Shown here piece by piece: positions 14,184 to 20,390 of a stretch of DNA of 21,677 bases. Under the pieces are notes generated by a model that ran no database searches, had not been told where the DNA came from, and worked only from the letters and a program-made list of their open reading frames with translations. The DNA lies in contig JBOGXF010000196.1 in assembly GCA_050694275.1 (NCBI GenBank), positions 1 through 21,677 on the forward strand. The letters are read 5' to 3'. Numbering within the stretch: position 1 is the first letter of the stretch; the number at the start of each line of letters is the position of its first letter. This stretch comes from JBOGXF01 sp050694275 (lineage in GTDB: Bacteria; Actinomycetota; CADDZG01; WHSQ01). Position numbers and translations under genes: made by a program.

Positions 14184-14471
14184 CTATCCGATGTCGATGC
14201 GGCGGACCTTCCCCTCGTCGTCGCCATCCGGTTTGCGGGGATGCTGGGCCTCGGCCGCGCCAATAACGCTCTCGGCTTCCTCGAGCATGAGCCCGACTGC
14301 GGCGATCACCTCGCGCGCAGCCGTCGCGAGATGCTCGAGCACCTCGGGCTTGGTGTTGCGTACGACCGCGATGGTCGCGCAAATCGGACAGTATGCGCAG
14401 TCGGACGCGTGCTCGTGCTCGCCCGCGAAGAGGTCGCTGTAGCGTGCCGCTCGCTCGTCGTCGGTGGTCAT
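14184..14471 (-). CDS. Small Cys-motif protein (DUF5304-like)
   Basis: The 95-residue protein has a Cys cluster, CAYCPIC (Cys25, Cys28, Cys31), preceded by His19 and His21, which together could bind zinc or another metal. An amphipathic helix (~40-72, KPEVLEHLATAAREVIAAVG) follows, and the tail is charged. It resembles small proteins (DUF5304-type) that sit beside ArsA and SRPBCC genes in other actinobacteria. That recollection supports the call but was not checked. Function is unknown; the helix plus metal knuckle suggests a small partner or adaptor protein. Its ATG overlaps the arsA stop (ATGA), so its output is tied to that gene. Confidence 0.75.
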   Translation of the reverse strand: MTTDDERAARYSDLFAGEHEHASDCAYCPICATIAVVRNTKPEVLEHLATAAREVIAAVGLMLEEAESVIGAAEAQHPRKPDGDDEGKVRRIDIG

Positions 14472-15640
14472 GGCTCCCTTCTCTCGAACGTCACTTCGAT
14501 GCGATCGTCCACCAGTTTCGCAGACCCGACGCCTCTGGCGGAGAGCACCTTGGGCAGGACGATGGTGCGACGATAGGGCCCCGCCCGCACGAACAGCTCC
14601 TCAGCCTTGGACGACAGCTCGAGCTCCTCTCTCGTCGCGAAAGGCAGTTTCAGCGTGAGGACGTACGCGTCCTGGTGACGCTCGATGGTCATCGGATCGT
14701 CGGTGAAAAGAACGTCCCACGGATCGGCGTCTCCGTACACCTCGTCGCCGAAGGTTGCGAGGAGCTCCGGGCCGACGAGCTCACGATCCCTGAGCCTCGC
14801 CCTGAGGATGGGAACGGGCGAGAACGAGTCGTCGATGGTCGCGAGATGCCGTTCCTGCAGCTCCTTCCAGCGCGCGAAATACGGGTCGGACACTTCGTCG
14901 GGCAGCAGGCGGTTGGCGACGATCGCATCGACCCGATACCCGAACAGGTTGAGGTACGTGAACGTACGCTGGGCTTCGGCGATGACCATCCGCTCCGGGT
15001 TCACGACCAAACGCACCGAAGTGACCTGCGGATCGGTCAATACCTGCCGCACGCCGTCGAGTTTGTCGTAGAAGCGCTTGACCGCTCGATACACGTCGTC
15101 GTCCGGGAGCGGTAGAGCGGTGATCCGCTTCGCCACGGGACGAACCGCGCTCATGACCCGCCGTTCGATCGGAAAGATGCGTTCCATGTACCACTGAAGG
15201 ATGTCGGGCAGCGAGAGCAGCCGCAGGGTTTCGCCCGTCGGCGCGCAGTCGACGATGAGAACATCGTAGGGATCCTCGTCGTAGTGACGTTTGACGTCGG
15301 CGAGCGAGAAGAGCTCGTCGAGCCCGGGGATGACCGACAGCTCCTCCGCCTCGATCTCGGCAAGCCCGGCCCAGCTCATGATCTTGACCGCGTGTTGCTG
15401 GATCTCGCGCCAGTTCTCCTCGAGCCGCCTCTGAGGATCGATCTGTTCGCCCCACAGGTTCGGGGCGATCTCGGTCGGCTCGGGGCCGAGCTCGGCGCCG
15501 AACGAGTCGGACAGCGAGTGGGCCGGATCGGTCGACATCACCAGGGTCTTGCGGCCGGAGGCCGCGATCCGGAGAGCCGTGGCGGCGGCGACCGTGGTCT
15601 TGCCGACCCCGCCCTTACCGGTGAAAAGAACGATTCGCAT
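14468..15640 (-). CDS. ArsA/Get3-like ATPase with C-terminal HSP20-like domain
   Basis: The 390-residue protein is a single-copy ArsA-type ATPase. The deviant Walker A is GKGGVGKT (8-15), switch I is STDPAHSLSDSF (36-47) and switch II is DCAPTGETLRLL (131-142). Residues ~316-388 form an HSP20-like beta-sandwich tail (ArsA_HSP20) with AYVLTLKLPF (325-334) and GPYRRTIVLP (354-363). Arsenite pumps need paired cysteines; the only cysteine here is Cys132 in switch II, and the Get3 zinc CxxC is absent. An arsenic role is therefore unlikely. Handling of hydrophobic or client proteins is an inference from Get3. The true start is ATG at 15640, giving MRIVLFTGKGG. It is 11 bp after the SRPBCC gene and overlaps the next gene by 4 bp. 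Confidence 0.92.
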   Translation of the reverse strand: MRIVLFTGKGGVGKTTVAAATALRIAASGRKTLVMSTDPAHSLSDSFGAELGPEPTEIAPNLWGEQIDPQRRLEENWREIQQHAVKIMSWAGLAEIEAEELSVIPGLDELFSLADVKRHYDEDPYDVLIVDCAPTGETLRLLSLPDILQWYMERIFPIERRVMSAVRPVAKRITALPLPDDDVYRAVKRFYDKLDGVRQVLTDPQVTSVRLVVNPERMVIAEAQRTFTYLNLFGYRVDAIVANRLLPDEVSDPYFARWKELQERHLATIDDSFSPVPILRARLRDRELVGPELLATFGDEVYGDADPWDVLFTDDPMTIERHQDAYVLTLKLPFATREELELSSKAEELFVRAGPYRRTIVLPKVLSARGVGSAKLVDDRIEVTFERREP

Positions 15641-15651
15641 GGGCCGGCAGG

Positions 15652-16086
15652 CTATCGCGACTCGACGCGCTTCTTGAGCCCCTCGAGCGCGGACTTCTTG
15701 ATCTGGTTCTCGCCCTGGCGACGGAGGATCCCCGGCACCGGAAACCCGGGGTCGAGGGTCAGCTCGTAGGTGACTTCGGTGACGTCGTCGAACTCGTCGA
15801 AGGTGTACGAGCCGGTCAGCGCCTTGACGTCGCCGTCGACGAGGTCCCACGCGTACGATTCGGGCGCTCCCGAGTAGTCGTACGCGAGCGTGTACCTCAC
15901 CGTCTTCAGGCGCGCGTCCACCTCGTAGAAAACCTTTGCGGCGCGTCCCTCGTCGTCGGTCTCGGTGATATCAACCTTCTTGATATCCGGGTTCCACTCC
16001 GGATAGGACCCGAAGTCGGTGGCGACCTCGAAGATCTTGGCCGCCGACGCCTCGATGTCGATCGAGTCCTTAACATTGAACGCCAT
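15652..16086 (-). CDS. SRPBCC family protein (polyketide cyclase/START-like)
   Basis: The 144-residue protein has the SRPBCC layout. An opening strand, FNVKDSIDIEAS (3-14), leads to the helix-loop signature AAKIFEVATDFGSYPEWNPDI in two turns (15-35). Curved beta strands follow, such as SYTFDEFDDVTEVTYELTL, and a long final helix (SALEGLKKRVES). These proteins bind hydrophobic ligands in a central cavity; few in this branch have a known function. It may work with the ArsA protein, to which it is tied by an 11-bp gap. ATG at 16086 has GGGGAAGAG upstream and gives the usual N terminus. It is the second gene of the operon. Confidence 0.88.
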   Translation of the reverse strand: MAFNVKDSIDIEASAAKIFEVATDFGSYPEWNPDIKKVDITETDDEGRAAKVFYEVDARLKTVRYTLAYDYSGAPESYAWDLVDGDVKALTGSYTFDEFDDVTEVTYELTLDPGFPVPGILRRQGENQIKKSALEGLKKRVESR

Positions 16087-16103
16087 CTCTTCCCCTTTCT
16101 GGA

Positions 16104-16895
16104 CTAGGCCTCTCGCTCGGGATCGTGCGGGAAGGCCCGCTTCGTGAGGCGGAAATTGCCGACGTTCACGCACCGCGTCCTGCCTATATTCATGGCGGAG
16201 ATCAGCGGCTGGTGGACGTGACCGAAGTAATGCCGCCGCGGCTGCACATCACGGATGTAAGCGAGGAGATCCTCGCTTCCCTTCTCGCTCTTGCCGGCGA
16301 CGGTGTCGAAGCACAGTTCCGGCACGGCAGGTGGAATGTGCGAGCACAGAACGTCCACCTCGTCGAGCCCCTCGACCTTCGCCCGCATCTCCTCTTCCGT
16401 GATCTCTCCCGCGACGTGAAGCGGTGTGGGCAGGGCGCCGCCGACGAACCCGACACGCTCCCCTTCTATCTCGACCGTCGTCCCGTCGGCGAGGGTCACG
16501 TTCGGGGCGGCGCCGGCGAGGGCGTCGATCAGCTGCGGCTGGTCGACGTTCCCGAGGACGAGATAGGTCGGGTCGGGAAGAGCCGGCAGCACCGCCTCGT
16601 ATGCCTCCCGCACCCGCGCGCCGATCGTCGCCCGAACCTCGTCCTCTCGGCCCGCGGCGCGCTCTCGGATGATGCGACCGGCCTCCTCGAAGTCGCCCGC
16701 GGTGCGGAGATCGACGACCTCGCGCACGGCCTCCTCCGAGAAGACGTCCACGAGGATGCCCTCCATCGAGTGGTAGTCGATGAAGTTGATGAGGTCGCCG
16801 AGCAAGAGCAGCGTCGCTCCCTCAGGCACGGCCTTGCGCAAGGCGTCGATCGCGCCGTGGAGGTCGGACACGACGTAGATGGACACGGGGGGCAT
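16104..16895 (-). CDS. Calcineurin-like metallophosphoesterase
   Basis: The 263-residue protein has all five metallophosphoesterase blocks: SDLHG (Asp11, His13), LLGDLINF (Asp34), LGNVDQ (Asn116, with Asp118 in place of the usual His/Glu), SHIPP (His186) and FGHVHQP (His226, His228). These bind two metals and hydrolyse phosphoesters; the substrate is unknown. An ~60-residue helical insertion (~45-105) separates the second and third blocks. The ATG at 16895 lacks a clear ribosome site. It is the first gene of the six-gene operon and diverges from the asparaginase-like gene, with an inverted repeat between them. Cys184 and Cys195 are near the third metal block but are not known ligands. Confidence 0.9.
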   Translation of the reverse strand: MPPVSIYVVSDLHGAIDALRKAVPEGATLLLLGDLINFIDYHSMEGILVDVFSEEAVREVVDLRTAGDFEEAGRIIRERAAGREDEVRATIGARVREAYEAVLPALPDPTYLVLGNVDQPQLIDALAGAAPNVTLADGTTVEIEGERVGFVGGALPTPLHVAGEITEEEMRAKVEGLDEVDVLCSHIPPAVPELCFDTVAGKSEKGSEDLLAYIRDVQPRRHYFGHVHQPLISAMNIGRTRCVNVGNFRLTKRAFPHDPEREA

Positions 16896-16918
16896 CGTAT
16901 GCCGAACCGCTTGGCGGT

Positions 16919-16978
16919 AGTTTCGACACCTTGACCAGAGGCGGCTTCGCCGCGCGCTGTTGTCAAGGTGCCGAAAGT
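16919..16978. promoter_or_regulatory. Imperfect 17-bp inverted repeat with inner hairpin, candidate operator
   Basis: AGTTTCGACACCTTGAC (16919-16935) matches, in inverted form, the 17 bases at 16962-16978 at 15 positions. The uninterrupted core is CACCTTGAC / GTCAAGGTG. Between them, GCGGC-TTC-GCCGC (16941-16953) can form a second small hairpin. The region separates the divergent metallophosphoesterase and asparaginase-like genes. A TTGACA hexamer identical to the -35 consensus is on the minus strand (16961-16966), but no good -10 follows. It may be an operator or a structured leader. Confidence 0.4.
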
Positions 16979-17005
16979 TTCCGACCGGTCCCAGAAGGAG
17001 TCGAT

Positions 17006-17857
17006 CTGAGCCAGGTGTTCGTCCACGGCGGGGTCTCGGGCGTCGCCCGAGCGGCTCTGCCGCCCTTGTCCCACGCGCTCGCCGACGCGCTCGGCGCCGC
17101 GACCGCCCTCGACGCGGTCGAGCGTGCGGTCATGGCGCTCGAGGACGATCCCGAGCTCAATGCCGGGTACGGCTCGGTGCTCGATCGCGCCGGCGGGCTC
17201 GATCTCGATGCCGGGATCGCCGACGGGTCGACGGGCCGCGCCGCGGGGGTCGCTCACGTCACCGTGCGCCACCCGATCTCACTCGCCCGCAAGGTGCTCG
17301 AGGAGACCCCTCACGTCCTGCTCACGGGGTCCGGTGCGATGGAGTTCGCCGCGGGCATGGAGCGGATCGAGGACACGACCCCCGCGCAACGCGCCCGGTG
17401 GGAAGAGGCACGCTCCCGGGGGCACCTCGCCCTCGACCGTTACGGCAAGCCCGAGCACGTCGACACCGTCGGCGCGGTCGCACTCGACGCCGGCGGGAGG
17501 CTCGCGGCAGGCTCTTCGACCGGGGGGGTGTTCGGGATGATGCCGGGGCGGGTCGGTGACTCCCCCATCTTCGGGGCCGGGATGTACGCCTCCGAGGTCG
17601 TCGCGGTCGTCGGCACCGGCGTCGGCGAGCTGTTCCTCGAATCGCTCGCGTGCTTTCGGGTCGCGGCGGGCGTTCTCGACGGTCTCGATCCCCAAGCCGC
17701 GTGCGAGATGGTCATCGCGGATCTCGGGCAGCGGTCGCCGTTGCCTGCGGGGCTCCTCGCGCTGGGGCGCGACGGGGCGCTCGGCGCGGCGTTCAGGGGC
17801 GGGTCGTGGGCGGTCGAGGGCCCGGACGGACCCGTCGACCCACTCAGGATGCCGTAG
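17006..17857 (+). CDS. Isoaspartyl peptidase / L-asparaginase (Ntn-hydrolase, type III)
   Basis: The product is an asparaginase_2 family N-terminal-nucleophile hydrolase of about 283 residues. HGGVSG opens it (HGGAG in most relatives). NAGYGSVLD (52-60) and the DAGIADG stretch follow. The self-cleavage site is DTVGAVALD (Thr154 as the future nucleophile), then STGG (171-174), GRVGDSPIFGAG (181-192) and GTGVGE. It should split into two subunits before Thr154 and then hydrolyse isoaspartyl dipeptides or asparagine. The start is uncertain. AAGGAG (16995-17000) lies five bases before a CTG at 17006, which is used here. The next GTG at 17015 would leave only four residues before HGG. A TTG at 16931 would translate a hairpin region. 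It ends directly against the convergent zinc-ribbon gene. Confidence 0.87.
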   Translation: MSQVFVHGGVSGVARAALPPLSHALADALGAATALDAVERAVMALEDDPELNAGYGSVLDRAGGLDLDAGIADGSTGRAAGVAHVTVRHPISLARKVLEETPHVLLTGSGAMEFAAGMERIEDTTPAQRARWEEARSRGHLALDRYGKPEHVDTVGAVALDAGGRLAAGSSTGGVFGMMPGRVGDSPIFGAGMYASEVVAVVGTGVGELFLESLACFRVAAGVLDGLDPQAACEMVIADLGQRSPLPAGLLALGRDGALGAAFRGGSWAVEGPDGPVDPLRMP

Positions 17858-18583
17858 CTATTGGGCCGCGAGGGCGGCGAGGACGATCAGCACGAACAAA
17901 AGGCCCAGCAGCGCGAGCGTGACGTAAAGGAACATGCGCGGCTTGAGGATCACCGAGCGTGAGTCGGAGGTCGCCTCGCGATACGCATCATGTGCCGCGA
18001 CCGCCCACAGCGCGAATGCGGCGAGAGCGAATATGACCGCGATGACGCGCGACGACCCGCCCTGGATCGCGGTGTAGAGCGCGACCGTCACCACCCAGAG
18101 GCTCAGCACCGCGCGCGCGATCGCCTGGCCCCAGAGACCGAGGTACGCGTGGCCCGCGCCCGGAAAGAACAGCGAGTACATCGCAACCGTTCCCGGGTCG
18201 CGCTCCTTGATGCGCGGTTCATCGGGCCGCACGGTGTCGGCGAGCGTCGCGCCGCACACCGGGCAGAGCGTCTGGCTGATGTCGTTGACCGTCTCGCACC
18301 GGGCGCACGTCCAGGTGACCTTGCGTCCCACGACGGTGAACGCCCCGCGGCGCGTTACCTGCTCGGCTCCGGGCGTTTCCGGGGCCGGCTGTGCGGCCGG
18401 GGCTTCGGGCGCCGACGTCTCGGGCGCCCGCTCCTGCTGGGCCGAGGGTTCGGGCACCGTCTGCACCGGGGGCGGCGGAGGCGGTGGAGGCGGCGCGGTG
18501 AAGCGCTTGAGACACTGCCCGCACCAGTCCGCGCCGGCGCGGTTGACCGCCCCGCACGACGGACAACGGATCGTTTCGGTCAT
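17858..18583 (-). CDS. Double zinc-ribbon membrane protein
   Basis: The 241-residue protein has two zinc ribbons. The first is Cys7/Cys10 with Cys21/Cys24 and the second is Cys93/Cys96 with Cys107/Cys110. Between them is a Pro/Glu/Ala-rich linker that includes nine consecutive prolines (31-39). The C-terminal half has about four hydrophobic helices (~133-150, 155-173, 179-198 and 217-240), starting with SLFFPGAGHAYLGLWGQ, a TM2-like pattern. The ribbons would lie in the cytoplasm. I cannot assign a function; similar architectures are common and unstudied. ATG at 18583 has no ribosome site but follows a TAGCGT hexamer by seven bases. It converges on the asparaginase-like gene with no gap. Confidence 0.8.
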   Translation of the reverse strand: MTETIRCPSCGAVNRAGADWCGQCLKRFTAPPPPPPPPPVQTVPEPSAQQERAPETSAPEAPAAQPAPETPGAEQVTRRGAFTVVGRKVTWTCARCETVNDISQTLCPVCGATLADTVRPDEPRIKERDPGTVAMYSLFFPGAGHAYLGLWGQAIARAVLSLWVVTVALYTAIQGGSSRVIAVIFALAAFALWAVAAHDAYREATSDSRSVILKPRMFLYVTLALLGLLFVLIVLAALAAQ

Positions 18584-18590
18584 ATCAGCC

Positions 18591-18596
18591 ACGCTA
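18591..18596 (-). promoter_or_regulatory. Candidate -10 (TAGCGT) for leaderless zinc-ribbon gene
   Basis: On the minus strand TAGCGT fits TANNNT and is followed by seven bases and the ATG at 18583. No Shine-Dalgarno sequence is present, so a leaderless transcript is plausible. No -35 match is visible at the usual distance. Confidence 0.4.
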
Positions 18597-18640
18597 CCCA
18601 CCCCGACAGCATCGGCGAGCCCGCCGCCCGTCTTGAAGGC

Positions 18641-18685
18641 CGAGTGGTCGCCACGCGCCCCTGTATGGCATTTCACGACCACTCG
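18641..18685. repeat. 45-bp palindromic repeat, copy 3 (inverted orientation)
   Basis: This is a complete copy of the same length as 10238-10282 but in the opposite orientation. CGAGTGGTCG (18641-18650) and CGACCACTCG (18676-18685) form the arms, with the CCACGCGCCCCT block next to the left arm here. It begins 16 nt beyond the panB stop codon and lies before the zinc-ribbon gene. Identical arms with a different middle suggest the ends are under constraint. Confidence 0.8.
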
Positions 18686-18701
18686 GCGAGGCTGGGAGGG
18701 G

Positions 18702-19499
18702 CTAGCCGTACTGGTGCTCGGGGCCCGGGTAGGTCCCCGCGGCGACCTCGGTCATGAACTCGGCCGCGGCCCGCTTGATCTCCTCGCCGAGGTTGGCGTA
18801 GCGCTTGACGAACTTGGGGCTGTAGTCGGTCGCGATCCCGAGGAAGTCGTGGAACACGAGCACCTGACCGTCGGTGTGTGGCCCGGCGCCGATGCCGATG
18901 GTCGGGACCGAGACCGACTCGGTGACCTCCTTGGCGAGCGGCGCGGGCACGGCCTCGAGCACGAGCGAAAAGATCCCCGCGGCCTCGAGGTCCTTGGCGT
19001 CCTGCACGATGCGGTGGGCCTGCTCGTCGCTGCGGCCCTGGACCCGGAAGCCGCCGAACTGGTTGACCGACTGCGGGGTGAGACCGAGGTGTCCCATCAC
19101 CGGGATCCCGGCCTCAACGAGGCGGTCGGTGAGCTCGAGCACACGGGCGCCGCCCTCGAGTTTGACCGCGTTGGCGCCGGCCTCTTTGAGGAAGCGGCCC
19201 GCGTTTCTGATGCCGTCCTCGACCGAGCCCTGGTAGCTCATGAACGGCATGTCGCCGACGACCATCGCGTTGGTGGTGCCACGCGATACCGCGGCGGTGT
19301 GATGGAGCATGTCCTCCATCGTCACCGGCAGGGTCGTGTCGTACCCGAGCATGACCATGCCCAGGCTGTCGCCCACCAGGATGATGGGCACGCCCGCCTC
19401 GTCGAGGAGCCGGGCGGAGAGAGCGTCGTACGCGGTGAGCATCGCAAAGCGCTCGCCGCGTTCCTTGAAAGCGCGGATGTCGCGCAGGGTGATCGGCAC
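18702..19499 (-). CDS. panB: 3-methyl-2-oxobutanoate hydroxymethyltransferase
   Basis: The 265-residue TIM-barrel enzyme makes ketopantoate from 2-oxoisovalerate and methylene-tetrahydrofolate, the first committed step to pantothenate and CoA. Metal and substrate residues are in place: Asp44 in VGDSLG, Asp83 in VVGDMPF, Glu115 in KLEGG, and the catalytic Glu182 in LVLEAVP. MGHLGLTPQ (135-143) and IGIGAGPHTDGQVLV are further PanB signatures. Length is normal. The start is GTG at 19497-19499 with a perfect AAGGAGG (19505-19511) five bases before it. No panC or panD gene is adjacent. The 3' side carries a copy of the 45-bp repeat. Confidence 0.96.
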   Translation of the reverse strand: MPITLRDIRAFKERGERFAMLTAYDALSARLLDEAGVPIILVGDSLGMVMLGYDTTLPVTMEDMLHHTAAVSRGTTNAMVVGDMPFMSYQGSVEDGIRNAGRFLKEAGANAVKLEGGARVLELTDRLVEAGIPVMGHLGLTPQSVNQFGGFRVQGRSDEQAHRIVQDAKDLEAAGIFSLVLEAVPAPLAKEVTESVSVPTIGIGAGPHTDGQVLVFHDFLGIATDYSPKFVKRYANLGEEIKRAAAEFMTEVAAGTYPGPEHQYG

Positions 19500-19545
19500 T
19501 GTCGCCTCCTTAGGTAGGTAGCCGCAGGCCCTTACAGCTTACGCC

Positions 19546-20250
19546 TCAGATGAAGATGAGCGCGCGCGGCTCCCTTGCCTGACGCCGCTTTTTCTTCTTC
19601 TTCTTCTTTTTCTCGTCCTGGATCTCGTAGTCGCTCCCAACCTGGGTGTCGTCGACGGTGGGCCCCACGAGTCGGCTTTCTGCGCCGGTGTTGTTGAGGA
19701 CCCGGGCCCACGGGGCGTCGATGACCGAGCCCTTGGCAAGTGCCTCGTGGGCGTCGCGCGGGATCGTGACGGTGATTAGGCCGCTCTCGTCCGACGCCTC
19801 GGTGATCTCGAGCTCGCCCTCGATCGGTTCGAAGTCGTCCCCCGAGCACTCGTCGTCAAGGCGCCCAAAGGACTCGCCCACCCACGTCGGTCCCTCGACG
19901 ATCGCCTCCCACTCCAGGCAACCGTCTTCCGCGTCCCCGGGATTGGTGTTGACCCGGTAGACATAGGAGGCGTTGCTTGACGGAGGCGGCACTTCGGTCT
20001 GGATGTGGACCGTGATGGTCTCCTCGTCGTTCGTAAACCACACGCGCAGGAGATCGCTAACGCTGAGATCGGCAGGAGTCGTCTGGTCGTCGCCCTGGTA
20101 GTTGGCGTCCCCCTCCGGATCCTCAATCTGGACCACTTCGGGCACCTCGGGCGGCGGCTCGGGAGGAGGATCTTGTGCCCCCGCCGGGAGCATCGTCCCC
20201 CATGCTCCGACTGCCGCCATCGTGACGATTGCAAGAATCCGCCCGGTCAT
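19546..20250 (-). CDS. Secreted protein with C-terminal polylysine tail (family of unknown function)
   Basis: The 234-residue precursor has a signal peptide (~1-25, likely cleavage AGA-QD) and a Pro/Glu-rich stretch (28-39). A beta-rich domain (~40-210) follows, then eight lysines (214-221) with RR and a short tail ending ALIFI. Blocks shared with the next gene are DPEGDANY (44-51), VSDLLRVWFTNDEETITVHIQT in two strands (64-85), the Cys pair Cys111/Cys135 (probable disulfide) and VDDTQVGSDYEI (199-210). Function is unknown. It lacks the second domain of its paralogue, and the 46 bp before panB leave no room for one. The tail could hold it to acidic wall polymers. ATG at 20250 is chosen for the signal peptide and the GGGGGTG upstream. 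Confidence 0.8.
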   Translation of the reverse strand: MTGRILAIVTMAAVGAWGTMLPAGAQDPPPEPPPEVPEVVQIEDPEGDANYQGDDQTTPADLSVSDLLRVWFTNDEETITVHIQTEVPPPSSNASYVYRVNTNPGDAEDGCLEWEAIVEGPTWVGESFGRLDDECSGDDFEPIEGELEITEASDESGLITVTIPRDAHEALAKGSVIDAPWARVLNNTGAESRLVGPTVDDTQVGSDYEIQDEKKKKKKKKRRQAREPRALIFI

Positions 20251-20343
20251 GTCACACCCCCTGAGCCCACGGGTAACCCCGCTGTACCGCCACAAAGAGA
20301 GTTCGGCGCGGCCGGGCCCGTTCCTCCCGCCCGCCCGGGACGC

Positions 20344-20372
20344 GAGAAAGGGGGCCGAGTGGCCCCCTTCTC
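20344..20372 (-). terminator. GC-rich hairpin terminator of the long lysine-tract gene
   Basis: GAGAAAGGGGGCC (20344-20356) and GGCCCCCTTCTC (20361-20372) pair across a GAGT loop, with a single bulged A. This gives a 12-bp stem that begins 18 bp beyond the stop codon at 20391. Read on the minus strand, the distal arm is CCCCCTTTCTC without a long T run, as is common for actinobacterial terminators. Confidence 0.7.
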
Positions 20373-20390
20373 TGCACGTCGGCTAATGAT

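Noticed and set aside
13187..14266. Plus-strand open frame of 359 codons
   Set aside because: It is antisense to the ROK glucokinase, whose catalytic and zinc motifs are intact; the composition is shadow-like.
14468..15640. Arsenic resistance function for the ArsA-like gene
   Set aside because: The paired cysteines needed for arsenite activation are absent and no arsB, arsC or arsR gene is nearby.
18207..19517. Long plus-strand open frame of 436 codons across the zinc-ribbon gene and panB
   Set aside because: It is antisense to two well-supported genes, crosses the intergenic gap and has low-complexity Arg/Gly/Asp composition typical of shadow frames in GC-rich DNA.
19500..19545. Frameshift that removed a second domain from the short lysine-tract protein
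   Set aside because: Only 46 bp separate its stop from panB, and no other frame there resembles the second domain of the paralogue, so the short form seems genuine.
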